NCBI GenBank assembly: GCA_964023205.1
Contig: OZ026833.1
Span: 33,444,830-33,508,829, forward strand
Length of the DNA stretch: 64,000 nucleotides
DNA from: Lutraria lutraria
Taxonomy: Eukaryota; Mollusca; Bivalvia; Venerida; Mactridae
Reading direction: 5' to 3'
The notes under the pieces are model-generated. The model saw nothing but the letters and a program-made list of their open reading frames with translations. It had not been told where the DNA came from and ran no database searches. A program made the position numbers and the translations under genes. Every line of letters starts with the position of its first letter. Position 1 is the stretch's first letter. This document shows, one piece after another, positions 11,354-19,247 of the stretch.

Positions 11354-11513
11354 ATGAAAAATAACTAACAGTCCATAGGTATTATTATATATTTCAAATG
11401 CCGACCGGTTTCGTCACTGACTCATCAGGGCATTAAACACCCTGAGTCAGTGACGAAACCGGTCGGCATTTGAAATCTATAATAATACCTATGGAATGTT
11501 AGTTATTTTTCAT
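11354..11513. mobile_element. Penelope-like terminal inverted repeat fragment
   Basis: Two arms of about 70 bases are near-perfect reverse complements: GAAAAATAACTAACAG ... GACCGGTTTCGTCACTGAC on the left and GTCAGTGACGAAACCGGTC ... GTTAGTTATTTTTC on the right, around a short centre. Hammerhead ribozymes are known in the terminal repeats of Penelope-like retroelements, and the arms contain one (see 11397-11434). No reverse transcriptase frame is nearby, so this is a fragment. The family call rests on the ribozyme and the inverted arrangement. Confidence 0.65.
11397..11434 (-). ncRNA. Minimal type I hammerhead ribozyme
   Basis: Read on the minus strand, all conserved parts appear in order. 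Stem I 5' strand is AATGCC (11434-11429), core CTGATGA (11428-11422), stem II GTC-AGT-GAC (11421-11413), core GAA (11412-11410), stem III ACC/GGT with no loop (11409-11404), cleavage nucleotide C (11403), and stem I 3' strand GGCATT (11402-11397), which pairs exactly with AATGCC. The palindromic ACCGGT stem III is typical of retroelement hammerheads that cleave best as dimers. Predicted cleavage follows GGTC. The mirror copy on the plus strand (11440-11469) lacks three bases of CTGATGA and should be inactive. Confidence 0.85.
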
Positions 11514-12161
11514 CATATATATATATTATATACTTGTCGAAATACTATTATACCAAGAATGAAAAAATACGTCTATAGCACGTTGTTTAAAAACACAATA
11601 TATAGGGGTAGATTCTAATCTAAGAGTCAATTTCGTAATTTCTGGCAACAAATACCTACTATATATATTTAATATTGGATGCAAACTGTAATTATCGCAA
11701 TCATTTTAATGCTAAATGTTATCAAATATAGTTTAATCGGACACACGGTAGGTAGTATACATAATACATTGGTACATACCAAGTTGTACACAGCCAATAT
11801 TACAGATGATCATACAAATAAATAAATAAGTATTCGTTGCGAAACAAACATACTGTTTATAGCTTACTTAACACCTATATATATATATTAAAAAGTATAT
11901 CATTAGAAAATTAAAATAAAACTATACTGCAGAATCGGGACAGATTTCTACAGTTAATACATGCACAATTATACAACAAGTTTGCGGTAAAATTCTCATA
12001 TTTTTTAGTAATAAAAACTAATTTAATTATTGGCTAGATTTTTTGACGTTACGCACGGTATCAATACTTTAAATAATTGAGTAAAAAGTAGCAATTAGTA
12101 AAATAACACGTCTAGATATACCTAACATAGCAGCACAAGGCTTATAAATTTGCGACAGTCA
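11514..12161. other. AT-rich stretch, nothing recognised
   Basis: Contains short AT microsatellites near 11519 and 11877 only. No gene, RNA or bounded repeat seen. Confidence 0.5.
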
Positions 12162-12448
12162 TGGACAGCAGTACTGGGTAGCTATATATGTAGCTCCTAG
12201 ATGTAAGTGACTCCAAAAGCTGCGGGAGGTCGTAGTAGGGCCACGGGAGGTCGAATCTCTGAATGGTTTTTTTGCCTTATCTGTCTTATCATGTGTGCAT
12301 GTTAGATGTTGCAGTAGAAATCCATTGATTGGTACAGATAATAACTTTATGACTAATTAACATCCTGCTGATTTTATATGCCAACTGATATTAATATAAG
12401 CAGAAGCTACGACCCGGTCTGCTTTATTACCCAGTACTGCACTGTCCA
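12162..12448. mobile_element. MITE family, copy D, with terminal inverted repeats
   Basis: The left end TGGACAGCAGTACTGGGTA and the right end (reverse complement TGGACAG-TG-CAGTACTGGGTA) match except for a two-base gap. The interior shows the family landmarks GTAAGTGACTCC, GGAGGTCGAATCTCTGAATG, TTTATGACTAATTAACATCC and CTACGACCCGGTCTG, aligning with copies A-C at lower identity. It is the only copy whose terminal repeats are plain. No coding capacity. Confidence 0.65.
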
Positions 12449-13368
12449 GACTGCCTGGTCAATAAATCATATACCTCGCATTTGGACTGGTTAAATCCAG
12501 GAACATTGAAAAAATCAGTAGGCCTAGGTAATTAATGCATCTAAATATTCGTTAACGTGGGATTAAAGTAAACCTGACAGTTCTTGTCGGGTGTTTGTAC
12601 ACGTATCTTTCTGTTCATTGAAATACTTAGGATGCAAAACCTTCGCTCGTTTCGTAGCGACGTAAGGCACGTGATACCCAAAATGGCTTCTTCTGGAACT
12701 GTCACTGTTTAGAGGTCTACATATTAACAGTAATTTTAAGCTAAACAAACATAATCAAGTGTGCAACCTTCCGTGTAAAGATCAATGAATAATAGAGGAA
12801 TATTCATACAGCAAGGATAATTAATAAACCTAACGGATTAGGCCGTGAAAGTGCTAGGAACTTGAGAGAATAAAAACTTACTGTTACAGACTTGGATTAA
12901 TGAATGGCGAGCACACAAGCTTATCGTGTATGATTGGTCAGTATACTAATCGGTCAACATATGCTTTATGATTTTGTGCTTCGCTCAATGCTGCAAACGA
13001 TTAGAATTAATTACTACAGACATATGCAGAATAATAAAGCAAGGGTCTCCCCTGCTATCAGGTGATTACAATTTATTTTATATTTGCACCTTCTCTCAGC
13101 ATAATTTAAAATTGATTGGTGAATTTTTAGATAGGCTTTGTTATTTGAATGTGTCCAGGAGGGCCTATCTGATAACTATTTAGTCTGAACTTATTTGTGG
13201 CAATAAGACACTTCCTCAATTTGGCCTGTCTGCCGCATTACAACAAAGAACAAAGTATCTTTGTGAACTCAAAATCCTCATTTAAAAGCTGTTGGGCATG
13301 ATAACTTACTTAATTTTACATTGTAGCAGTCTGGTATATTAATTATCGATCAACTGGGATATTTACCA
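12449..13368. other. No recognisable features
   Basis: Frames at 12563-12748 (minus) and 12968-13183 (plus) have no recognisable domain and lack support from context. No RNA gene or bounded repeat seen. Confidence 0.5.
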
Positions 13369-13441
13369 GCCCGAATAACTCAGTAGACTGTAGAGCATCT
13401 GACTTGCAAGCAGGGGGTCACAGTTTTGAGCCCCACACCGG
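13369..13441 (+). mobile_element. tRNA-derived SINE head 1
   Basis: It reads as a decayed tRNA of about 73 bases: GCCCGAA, then TAACTCAG (A-box region), TAGAGCATCTGA, anticodon loop CTTGCAA, GCAGG, then GTTTTGAGCCCC (B-box position) and CCGGG that can pair with CCCG at the 5' end. The loop would give anticodon TGC (alanine-like). Mismatches in the T and anticodon stems argue against a working tRNA. The same 14-15 bases precede this and the next head (GATATTTACCAGCCCG and GATATTCACCAGCCCG). Confidence 0.6.
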
Positions 13442-13614
13442 GTACTTTATCATAGAGCTAGGGTGAAGTAAAGGCTGGGTTAGTCAAGTCTGTTGTTGTC
13501 GCAGTGAGTTACTTAGAATAAAAAGGAAGGAGGATTGTAGCATCAATTTTTTGTCGTATATTATATTCATATTATATTCATATAATATTCATAAATTGGC
13601 TAAGATATTCACCA

Positions 13615-13660
13615 GCCCGATGAGCTTAGTTGGTAGGGCATCCGACTTGCAAGCAGATGC
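13615..13660 (+). mobile_element. tRNA-derived SINE head 2 (truncated)
   Basis: Begins GCCCGATGAGCTTAGTTGG, close to the A-box consensus, and continues through GCATCCGACTTGCAAGCAG, sharing its anticodon region with the head at 13369. After GCAAGCAG the sequence diverges and no B box remains. It lies 246 bases downstream of head 1 in the same orientation, so the pair may be a tandem duplication or two insertions. Confidence 0.5.
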
Positions 13661-13739
13661 ATTTCAGTTTACAACTGTTGTATAAATATAGGTGAAGATG
13701 TAGTTATTATACATGTATATCTATAAGTTATCATATTTC

Positions 13740-14145
13740 ATCTATGCCTAAGTACACCATTATGTTTTGCTATTAAAAAGTAACCAACAAATAAACTTAT
13801 GCTATTCAAAAGTTTATCTACATGCATGAATACTGCTGAATATTTTGTATTGAATATTGAGAAATTTCATTATGTTAATGTTCTATTCTGAGTGAGTATT
13901 CATAGATAATTTGTACATGTGTATGAATATTCCGGGGAATCCCACTATGTCTAAATGCACCTGAATGTTGCTAAAAAAGTTACAAACAATAAACCTTTTG
14001 CTGTCTTATTTAAATGTGTATACATATAAATAGAATACTGTTTTTGTGCTGAATGTCTGGAAAATCTCAAAATCATTATGTAAATATAGGATAATTTACT
14101 ATTGATAAATAATTAATTTATTTTTGGTCATTTGCGAATATCAAA
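13740..14145 (+). repeat. Two diverged copies of a roughly 204-bp repeat
   Basis: ATGCCTAAGTACACC ... TTAAAAAGTAACCAACAAATAAACTT (from about 13744) recurs as ATGTCTAAATGCACC ... CTAAAAAAGTTACAAACAATAAACCTT (from about 13947). Each is followed by a similar 'GAATACTG ... GCTGAAT ... ATTATGT' stretch. A weaker third echo (ATGCCTAAATGTGC ... GCTAAAAAG) lies at about 14588. Boundaries are approximate. Confidence 0.5.
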
Positions 14146-14709
14146 ACGCTGAATAGAGTTGGTAGCTTTTATCGGTTTATCATTATTGCGATATCAGCTA
14201 GACAATATCAATAACACAATATTTTTTCATCATACCAATATATTGGATTTAGCTTAAATAACTGGACTTTAAATAAGTCCAAATATAATTCATGTCTAAA
14301 AACTGGTCAAACTTGTATTATCAACTTTGCACATATACATTATAATACATGTATTAATTGTTTAGACACTGCTAAATAAGAACAAATTCTTTCTAAGTGT
14401 GGTTCCAGACAACACTATCACCAATAAACTGCATTATTACCCAAGGCTGTATGTGAATGCTTATTCATTATTCTTTATTTAATGACAACTTGCAATATTT
14501 ACTGCGATACATATCCTGATACAGCATGCACTATTGTGATATATCACAATATGTTTTTAAGGTGCGATACCTAGCTCTAACTCTTAGTATGCCTAAATGT
14601 GCTTTTGCTGCTAAAAAGAAACAGTTAGTTAGTCCATTTTCCTTGTCCCTAATGATTAGACATATAATGTGAAAATAACTTAGTACAATTGATAAATACC
14701 ATAAGATAG
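14146..14709. other. AT-rich stretch with a 20-bp perfect palindrome
   Basis: TATTGTGATATATCACAATA at 14532-14551 is a perfect 20-bp palindrome. Similar 'gcgatat / caatat' strings occur at 14180-14245. These look like remnants of a repeat; no gene seen. Confidence 0.45.
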
Positions 14710-14917
14710 TGCGTAGTGTTCAAGACCCAGGTCTGTAGCTCCAAGGTCAAGGTCACACTCGGAGGTCAAGCATGAAAGAGTGTCATAGACCTTGTCCAGG
14801 CTGTATTTCCGTTATGCATTGACATATTTGAAAATAACAGGGTTAACTGTTAAATTCCATGAGGTGATATGCAGTGCACAAGACCCAGGTGCATACATGT
14901 AGTTCCAAGGCTAAGCT
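14710..14917 (+). repeat. Bivalve-type dispersed repeat (AAGACCCAGGT class)
   Basis: CAAGACCCAGGTCTGTAGC, CTCCAAGGTCAAGGTCACAC and CGGAGGTCAAGCATG occur at 14720-14775, with a second partial match CAAGACCCAGGTGCATACAT near 14879. I recall this string class as abundant in bivalve genomes. It is one basis for the taxonomic inference. Confidence 0.5.
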
Positions 14918-14937
14918 TCTATATTTTGTGTATAAGC

Positions 14938-15149
14938 ATTGTCTAGCGGACCTCTACCAAGTTTGTTAAAATTATGATCCCATGGTACAAATTGGCCCGC
15001 CCCATGTACGCTTGATTTATGTAGACTTACATAGACTTAAATCTTCATGTCCAAAACCACACGGCCTAGAGCTTAGTTATTTTGAGTCAGTGTAGTATTG
15101 TCCTGAGGACTTCTACCAAGTTTGTTCAAATTATGACCCCAGGGTTTAA
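14938..15149 (+). repeat. 160-166-bp tandem repeat, left part
   Basis: CTACCAAGTTTGTT begins at 14953 and again at 15113, each followed by AAATTATGA(T/C)CCCA. Between them lies 'TCCAAAACCACACGGCCTAGAGCTTAG' (split here only for length: TCCAAAACCACACGG and CCTAGAGCTTAG). The series is cut at 15149 by the Harbinger-like insertion and resumes at 16499. Confidence 0.7.
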
Positions 15150-16495
15150 GGCCACACCAGTTTGATAAATTGTTCATCGGATTTGCCGCTCACTTTTTAT
15201 CAAAATTAGAAAAATAATATTATTTTTTGTTTTTTGCTTCCGACCGCTTGCTCGTGCCGACATCTTTTTAAAAAATCCGGAACGGTACGGTGTCTCGGAT
15301 TTTATCACTACAATATTGTATTCTGCGGTGTTGCTCAATTATATATGCGGCTCTCTTTACGATACCGAGATAGTATAATATCGTAGCTGATTTTTTTAAT
15401 GGAATTTATTCGGTAATTCCGAATATTTAAACCTAAGAAGAATGTTAACTGCACGCGATACCATAGACAATCAGAAACACGTCGATTATCGTAGATAAGA
15501 CCATAGAAAAAAAAGTAGCAAGGAATAGGAATACGGGTGACGATAGTTCCCAAGATGGTAGCGCTCGTGGCCTAATCAACTGTTTGTGACGGCGAGACTC
15601 TTTCGATTTTGCCCAGCCCTCAAAAACTGAATATTTAATTTGTTGTGTGTGGAAAAATCACACATTAAAACCCGTTTTGAAAACGAAACTAGTGCAAGAA
15701 TAACTGCCTGTGTCATGGTAAAAATCGCCTATTCTCGAAAATTCGCTTTTCAAATAATCTGAGTTTATATGACACGTCACCGAAACATTGACAAGTTAAA
15801 CTTAAACCAACTTCCGTTAGCCCACGGTACCCATTGTAAAGAACGATTTAGAATAGCACTGTTCAGACGGTAGTTGTACACGGAGTCGCTAAAGTACGTT
15901 GACATCAGTTATCAGTAGTCAAATTAACATGCAAAGTAAAATTATATTAAAAATTTGACTTTGGCACAGAATTTTATGGCACATTCACACAGATTATTGT
16001 TATTACCAGTATACTGAAGATATCTTAGAATATTTTGGTGTGGGTCTATCCTTCACTCATGGTTCTAGTTTATATAGAATTAAAGGTAAATTCTTTTAAA
16101 AAATGTCCCCAAAATTAAACAGTTAAATCTTGTTTCCAAGTTGTGTACAGTGTCATTCCAGTGATAGATCCAGTATACAATATTATGTCGTTTTATTTTA
16201 GTAATTGTAACAAGAATATGGTATACATTGTATTGTTCAAGTTTAATATATTTTTTGTGTGTTTCTTTATGGGTGATTTATCAATTTTCATATAAAAAGA
16301 GAATAGAATAAAGACATTAAAAGTGTTTTCACTGGTAAACCTAAGGGTTATTGAAACTAATAAAAATACAGAATCGTTATTTGCTTGATCACATGCTTGT
16401 TTGAAATAGAAAAGCTTTTTAGATTTTTATTCGCTTGTTCGCTTGCTCTTTTCAGAAAAAAAATCCGATGAACAAGTTATTAAATTGGTGTGGCC
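15150..16495. mobile_element. PIF/Harbinger-like non-autonomous element
   Basis: Terminal inverted repeats of 35 bp (15150-15184 and 16461-16495) match at 32 positions, starting GGCCACACCA and containing TTGTTCATCGGATTT. TAA directly flanks each end (15147-15149 and 16496-16498), the T(A/T)A duplication typical of PIF/Harbinger. Subterminal similarity extends to CGCTTGCTC on both sides. At 1346 bp with no transposase frame, it depends on proteins supplied in trans. It sits inside a tandem repeat that continues on both sides, which confirms insertion. Confidence 0.75.
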
Positions 16496-16498
16496 TAA

Positions 16499-17140
16499 TA
16501 ACTCTATTTTATATAGGAAAATTAAAAAAATCTTCTTTCTGAAACCTCAGGGCTTGGAGCTTAGATATTTCAGATGTAATATTTTGTAGTGAACCTCTTC
16601 CATGTTTGTTCAAATTATGGCCCTGGGGTTGAAATTGGCCCTGCCCACTCGGGTCTCCTGATTTACATAGGCTTATATATGTGAATTTTTTTAATCTTCT
16701 TGTCCAAAACCTCAAGGCATATAGACCTTAGATATTTTGTATGTAGCATTGTCTAGTGGTCCTGTACCAAGTTTGTTCAAATTATACCCCATGGGTCAAA
16801 GTTAGCTCAACCCGGAGTTTAATCTATTTTATATAGGCTTAACTAGGAAAATTAAAAAAAAATCTTTTGTCCAAAACCACATGGCCTAGATTTTAGCTAT
16901 TTTGTAAGTAGCATTTTCTAGTGGTCCTCTGCCATGGGTGTTCAAATTATGGACCGTGGGTCAAATTAGTCCCGGCCAGGTTTACTCTTATCTTATATAT
17001 GCTTAAACATAGAAATTACAAAAAAACGTCTTGTCAGAAACCCCAAGGTCCAAAGCTTAGATATTTTGGCCCTGGGGTTAAAATTGGCCTCGTCCCCTGG
17101 TGACTTGTTTTTACATAGGCTCATGGTTATTTTCTCTTGG
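16499..17140 (+). repeat. 160-166-bp tandem repeat, right part
   Basis: Recurring modules are 'TTGTTCAAATTATGG/ACC', 'GGGTCAAA/GGGGTTGAAATTGGCC', 'ATATAGGCTTA', 'TTGTCCAAAACC' and 'TTAGATATTTTG', spaced about 166 bases (anchors near 16600, 16766 and 16932). The last copy at about 17040-17130 is shortened. Short frames in this region change between copies and are not coding. Confidence 0.7.
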
Positions 17141-17354
17141 GTCTTTTTTCTGGAAAGTGATAAAGGGCCATCATGGCCCTCTTTTTTAAAAATGAGGTGA
17201 GAGTACTGAATTGTGCCTATAGTAAATAACTCATTGTCTAGAAATACAAAATTAGGAACAATTGTATGAAGTTAAAATCATGTGTGGGTTCGCATGTGAT
17301 AGATATCATTTCGGTTTTATTTTCACAGAAATAAAACCCCTAGCTGGAATTCCA
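17141..17354. other. No recognisable features beyond a hairpin
   Basis: GGGCCATCATGGCCC at 17166-17180 is a 6-bp-arm inverted repeat followed by a T-run. Nothing else is recognised before the right inverted repeat. Confidence 0.5.
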
Positions 17355-18136
17355 TAGTAATGACATCTTAAAGCATTTGTTTCAAATTAAGAATTTTCTT
17401 TGCTAGACTATTTGTTAACATATACATTCTAAAATATCACTCATCTTATGATAACATTTTTTCCGATCTTAGTAAATTTTGAATGAGTATAAAAAAATAA
17501 TTAAGATACTTAATAAATGCGAGACCTGGTCTAAGCCGATTCGCACCTAAATAACTTATCTATTACAGAAATTTACTTCTGTAATGGTAATTTAACTAAA
17601 TTACTAATTTTTTAAACTTGCCATGGAAATTTTGCCATGGCAATGTTTTGCCATGGAAATTTTGCCATGGCGATATTTGCCATGGCAATTTTGCCATGGC
17701 AAAAGTTTGCCATGGCAAAAATTAAAAATTAAAATTTCATATTTATTGATCAAAACCATAATAATTGTGTTAATTATGATACCTACACACCCTTACATAG
17801 TGTTTCTTTAAATATAAAAAAAAAATTTGCCATGGCAATTTTGCCATGGCAAAAGTGTTGATTTTTTTGCCATGGCAAGGCCATGGCGGCCATGGCAAGG
17901 CATTTTGCCATGGCAAAATACCGATTTGCCATGGCAAAACGCCTTTTGCCATGGCAAAGACAGTTTTTCTTTGCATTTTTCAAGAAAACTAGTAAAGATA
18001 GAAACATGGGACTTACAATTTGTTAATAAGTAACTAAATGCTACAATTTAATAATGTTTTTGTTTCCCAAAAGCGCGTAAAAGTGGGGGCTGTATTTGCC
18101 AAAGACCGGCGCGGCAAAAACAAACCGGCGGAGGTT
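17355..18136 (-). repeat. Right terminal inverted repeat of the 17.2-kb element
   Basis: Reverse complement of the left end. It ends GGCGGAGGTT at 18136, next to TCAG. It is somewhat longer than the left arm because its inner palindrome cluster has more copies. The alignment fades near CATCTTAAAGCATTTG at about 17365. Confidence 0.88.
17619..17960. promoter_or_regulatory. Right subterminal cluster of TTGCCATGGCAA palindromes
   Basis: Fifteen CCATGG cores: 17621, 17635, 17651, 17665, 17680, 17694, 17710 in the inner group and 17830, 17844, 17870, 17881, 17890, 17908, 17929, 17949 in the outer group. The outer group mirrors the eight-core outer group of the left end almost base for base. The inner group has seven cores against four on the left and differs in spacing, so it has expanded or contracted since insertion. 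Confidence 0.8.
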
Positions 18137-18140
18137 TCAG
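18137..18140. repeat. Target-site duplication TCAG, right copy
   Basis: Lies immediately after the right inverted repeat. From here the tandem unit resumes in phase with the left flank. Confidence 0.88.
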
Positions 18141-18145
18141 ACAAT

Positions 18146-18247
18146 GTGCCGCAATGGCGCAGTCGGTTAAAGCGTCGGACATTGAAAGCTTTCGAGACAG
18201 GCAGACTTTTTGTGGCGGGTTCGACGCCGGCCACGGATCTTTTTTTT
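18146..18247 (+). ncRNA. tRNA-derived Pol III-type block, one per unit (first copy shown)
   Basis: A perfect A box TGGCGCAGTCGG (18155-18166) and a perfect B box GGTTCGACGCC (18218-18228) start 63 bases apart, followed by TTTTTTTT at 18240-18247, a standard Pol III stop. The 91-base body resembles a class II tRNA: GGTTAAAGCG after the A box, then GGACATTGAAAGC recalling the TGA-anticodon loop of serine tRNAs, then an extended variable region. The acceptor arms do not pair and the T stem has a G-G mismatch, so it is a tRNA-derived SINE head or pseudogene rather than a working tRNA. In other units the A box starts at the anchor plus 1 and the B box at the anchor plus 64. All 34 copies keep both boxes, though other positions in the block vary (copies 3, 5, 6, 7, 9, 11, 12 and 16). 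Confidence 0.75.
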
Positions 18248-18575
18248 ATTTTTATTTTTCGTTCGTTAGCGTTATACAGGCTTCAAAACATTCCGCAAAC
18301 ACTTGGCGTTTGTTTCTTGAAATTAAATTAAATAGAAACAGTGTATTTTGTACGTTTTGCATTAATTAATATTCATTTCTGCAATAATAGCGATGTTAAT
18401 CGCATTTCACGTGGGGTTACTGTAACGAAACCAGCCGTATGACTTTAGTTTGATATGTTGCGCTATGTACCAATCAAGGCTGCAGCATTGTGTTATCATT
18501 GCGTGTTGGGTTATTGTCGTTGGCGTCAATATGCATATGGTACGTACGTATCTTACTGTGAATTTCATAAGCAGC

Positions 18576-18821
18576 GCGTGTGTTAAAGTAACAATTTGTT
18601 TTAATATCAATTATATAGAGACTGAACATGTACGGTTACATATGTATGTAAGTCGGAGCGTGTGTTAAAGTAACAATTTGTTTTAATATCAATTATATAG
18701 AGACTGAACATGTACGGTTACATATGTATGTAAGTCGGAGCGTGTGTTAAAGTAACAATTTATTTTAATATCAATTATAAAGAGACTGAACATGTACGGT
18801 TACGTATGTATGTAAGTCGGA
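18576..18821 (+). repeat. Three 82-bp subrepeats (first array copy shown)
   Basis: GCGTGTGTTAAAGTAACAAT starts at 18576, 18658 and 18740. The first two copies are essentially identical. The third differs (TTTATTTTAAT for TTTGTTTTAAT, AATTATAAAGAG for AATTATATAGAG, GTTACGTATG for GTTACATATG). Each contains the 10-bp palindrome TACATATGTA or its altered form, and TGTAAGTCGGA. The same triplet lies 422 bases after every anchor, except after 20892, where only two remain. Confidence 0.95.
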
Positions 18822-19134
18822 CACATGGTGAATCAGTATACATATAATTAGTTGAGTAAGTATAATAGTATGTTAGTGCATGTACATTGATGTGCTTGCA
18901 TTACCGAATTGCATTTATTTAAAAACTATCAGTCTGAGAATAGTGGAACCGACTAATCGCAGAACAATTCCAAATTGAATGAGGGAGACCAGGCACCGCA
19001 TTGAAATTGTGTTTCATATATTTGCGAACTTAACAAATTAAGAATGTAAGTAAGCATGTGCGGAGAGATCTGTCCCACTGATTTGGGGGCCGTCTTGTGT
19101 CAAACACCCCCTACGCCCCATGCTAGGTAGGAAC

Positions 19135-19142
19135 TATATAAG
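19135..19142 (+). promoter_or_regulatory. TATA-box-like element in each unit (copy shown)
   Basis: GAACTATATAAGCGTGGG is a good Pol II TATA context. It follows a GC-richer stretch with a GGGGG ... CCCCC inverted pair and is followed after about 40 bases by an ATG. It lies about 981 bases after each anchor and is unchanged in all readable copies. Whether it drives transcription cannot be told from sequence. The arrangement TATA, then downstream leader, then TGGCGCAGTCGG also resembles an LTR followed by a primer-binding site. Confidence 0.45.
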
Positions 19143-19175
19143 CGTGGGTGTGTGAAAGAAGACGACTTCATTGAA

Positions 19176-19247
19176 ATGGCATTCCTTCGTTTCACATTCT
19201 CAGATTGCATTCAGTCGAGTAGATTTAAACTTGGTAATATGCGATAA
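19176..19247 (+). other. 23-codon open frame downstream of the TATA box (copy shown)
   Basis: The frame begins ATGGCATTCCTTCG and ends CGATAA, 34 bases after the TATA box. It is open in every full copy I followed. The two changes seen (near 21873 and 53370) substitute one amino acid each. It is too short to judge coding, and the whole unit is equally conserved, so conservation is not evidence here. No function is assigned. Confidence 0.15.

Larger units (their letters stand above)
945..18136. mobile_element. 17.2-kb composite TIR element inserted in the tandem array
   Basis: The segment interrupts a single 1369-bp unit cleanly. It is bounded by TCAG duplications and by long inverted repeats (945 to about 1640; about 17355 to 18136), both starting AACCTCCGCCGG when read inward. 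The outer half of the inverted repeats is nearly identical and the inner half decays. No open frame resembling a transposase, polymerase or integrase is present, and the interior is made of nested older repeats. This is therefore a non-autonomous or gutted DNA transposon, or a composite mobilised by its ends. Superfamily is unresolved. A 4-bp duplication is known in Sola, Ginger, Chapaev and some Academ elements. The size and long TIRs recall Polintons, but those use a 6-bp duplication and encode recognisable proteins. Confidence 0.85.

Noticed and set aside
15335..15553. 72-codon minus-strand frame in the Harbinger-like element
   Set aside because: No resemblance to a DDE transposase or Myb-like protein that I recognise, and it lies in low-complexity AT-rich sequence.
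945..18136. Polinton/Maverick element, suggested by 17-kb length and long inverted repeats
   Set aside because: The duplication is 4 bp and not 6, the ends begin AACC rather than AG, and no DNA polymerase B, integrase, ATPase or capsid frame is visible.
18146..18236. Functional serine tRNA gene
   Set aside because: Acceptor strands do not pair, the anticodon stem is broken and the T stem has a mismatch, so only promoter boxes and general order are tRNA-like.
18038..18369. Recurring 65-97-residue open frames over the tRNA-like block, on both strands
   Set aside because: They recur only because the satellite recurs, overlap each other in different frames, and translate a tRNA-derived sequence and its T-rich tail. 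No domain or codon signal.
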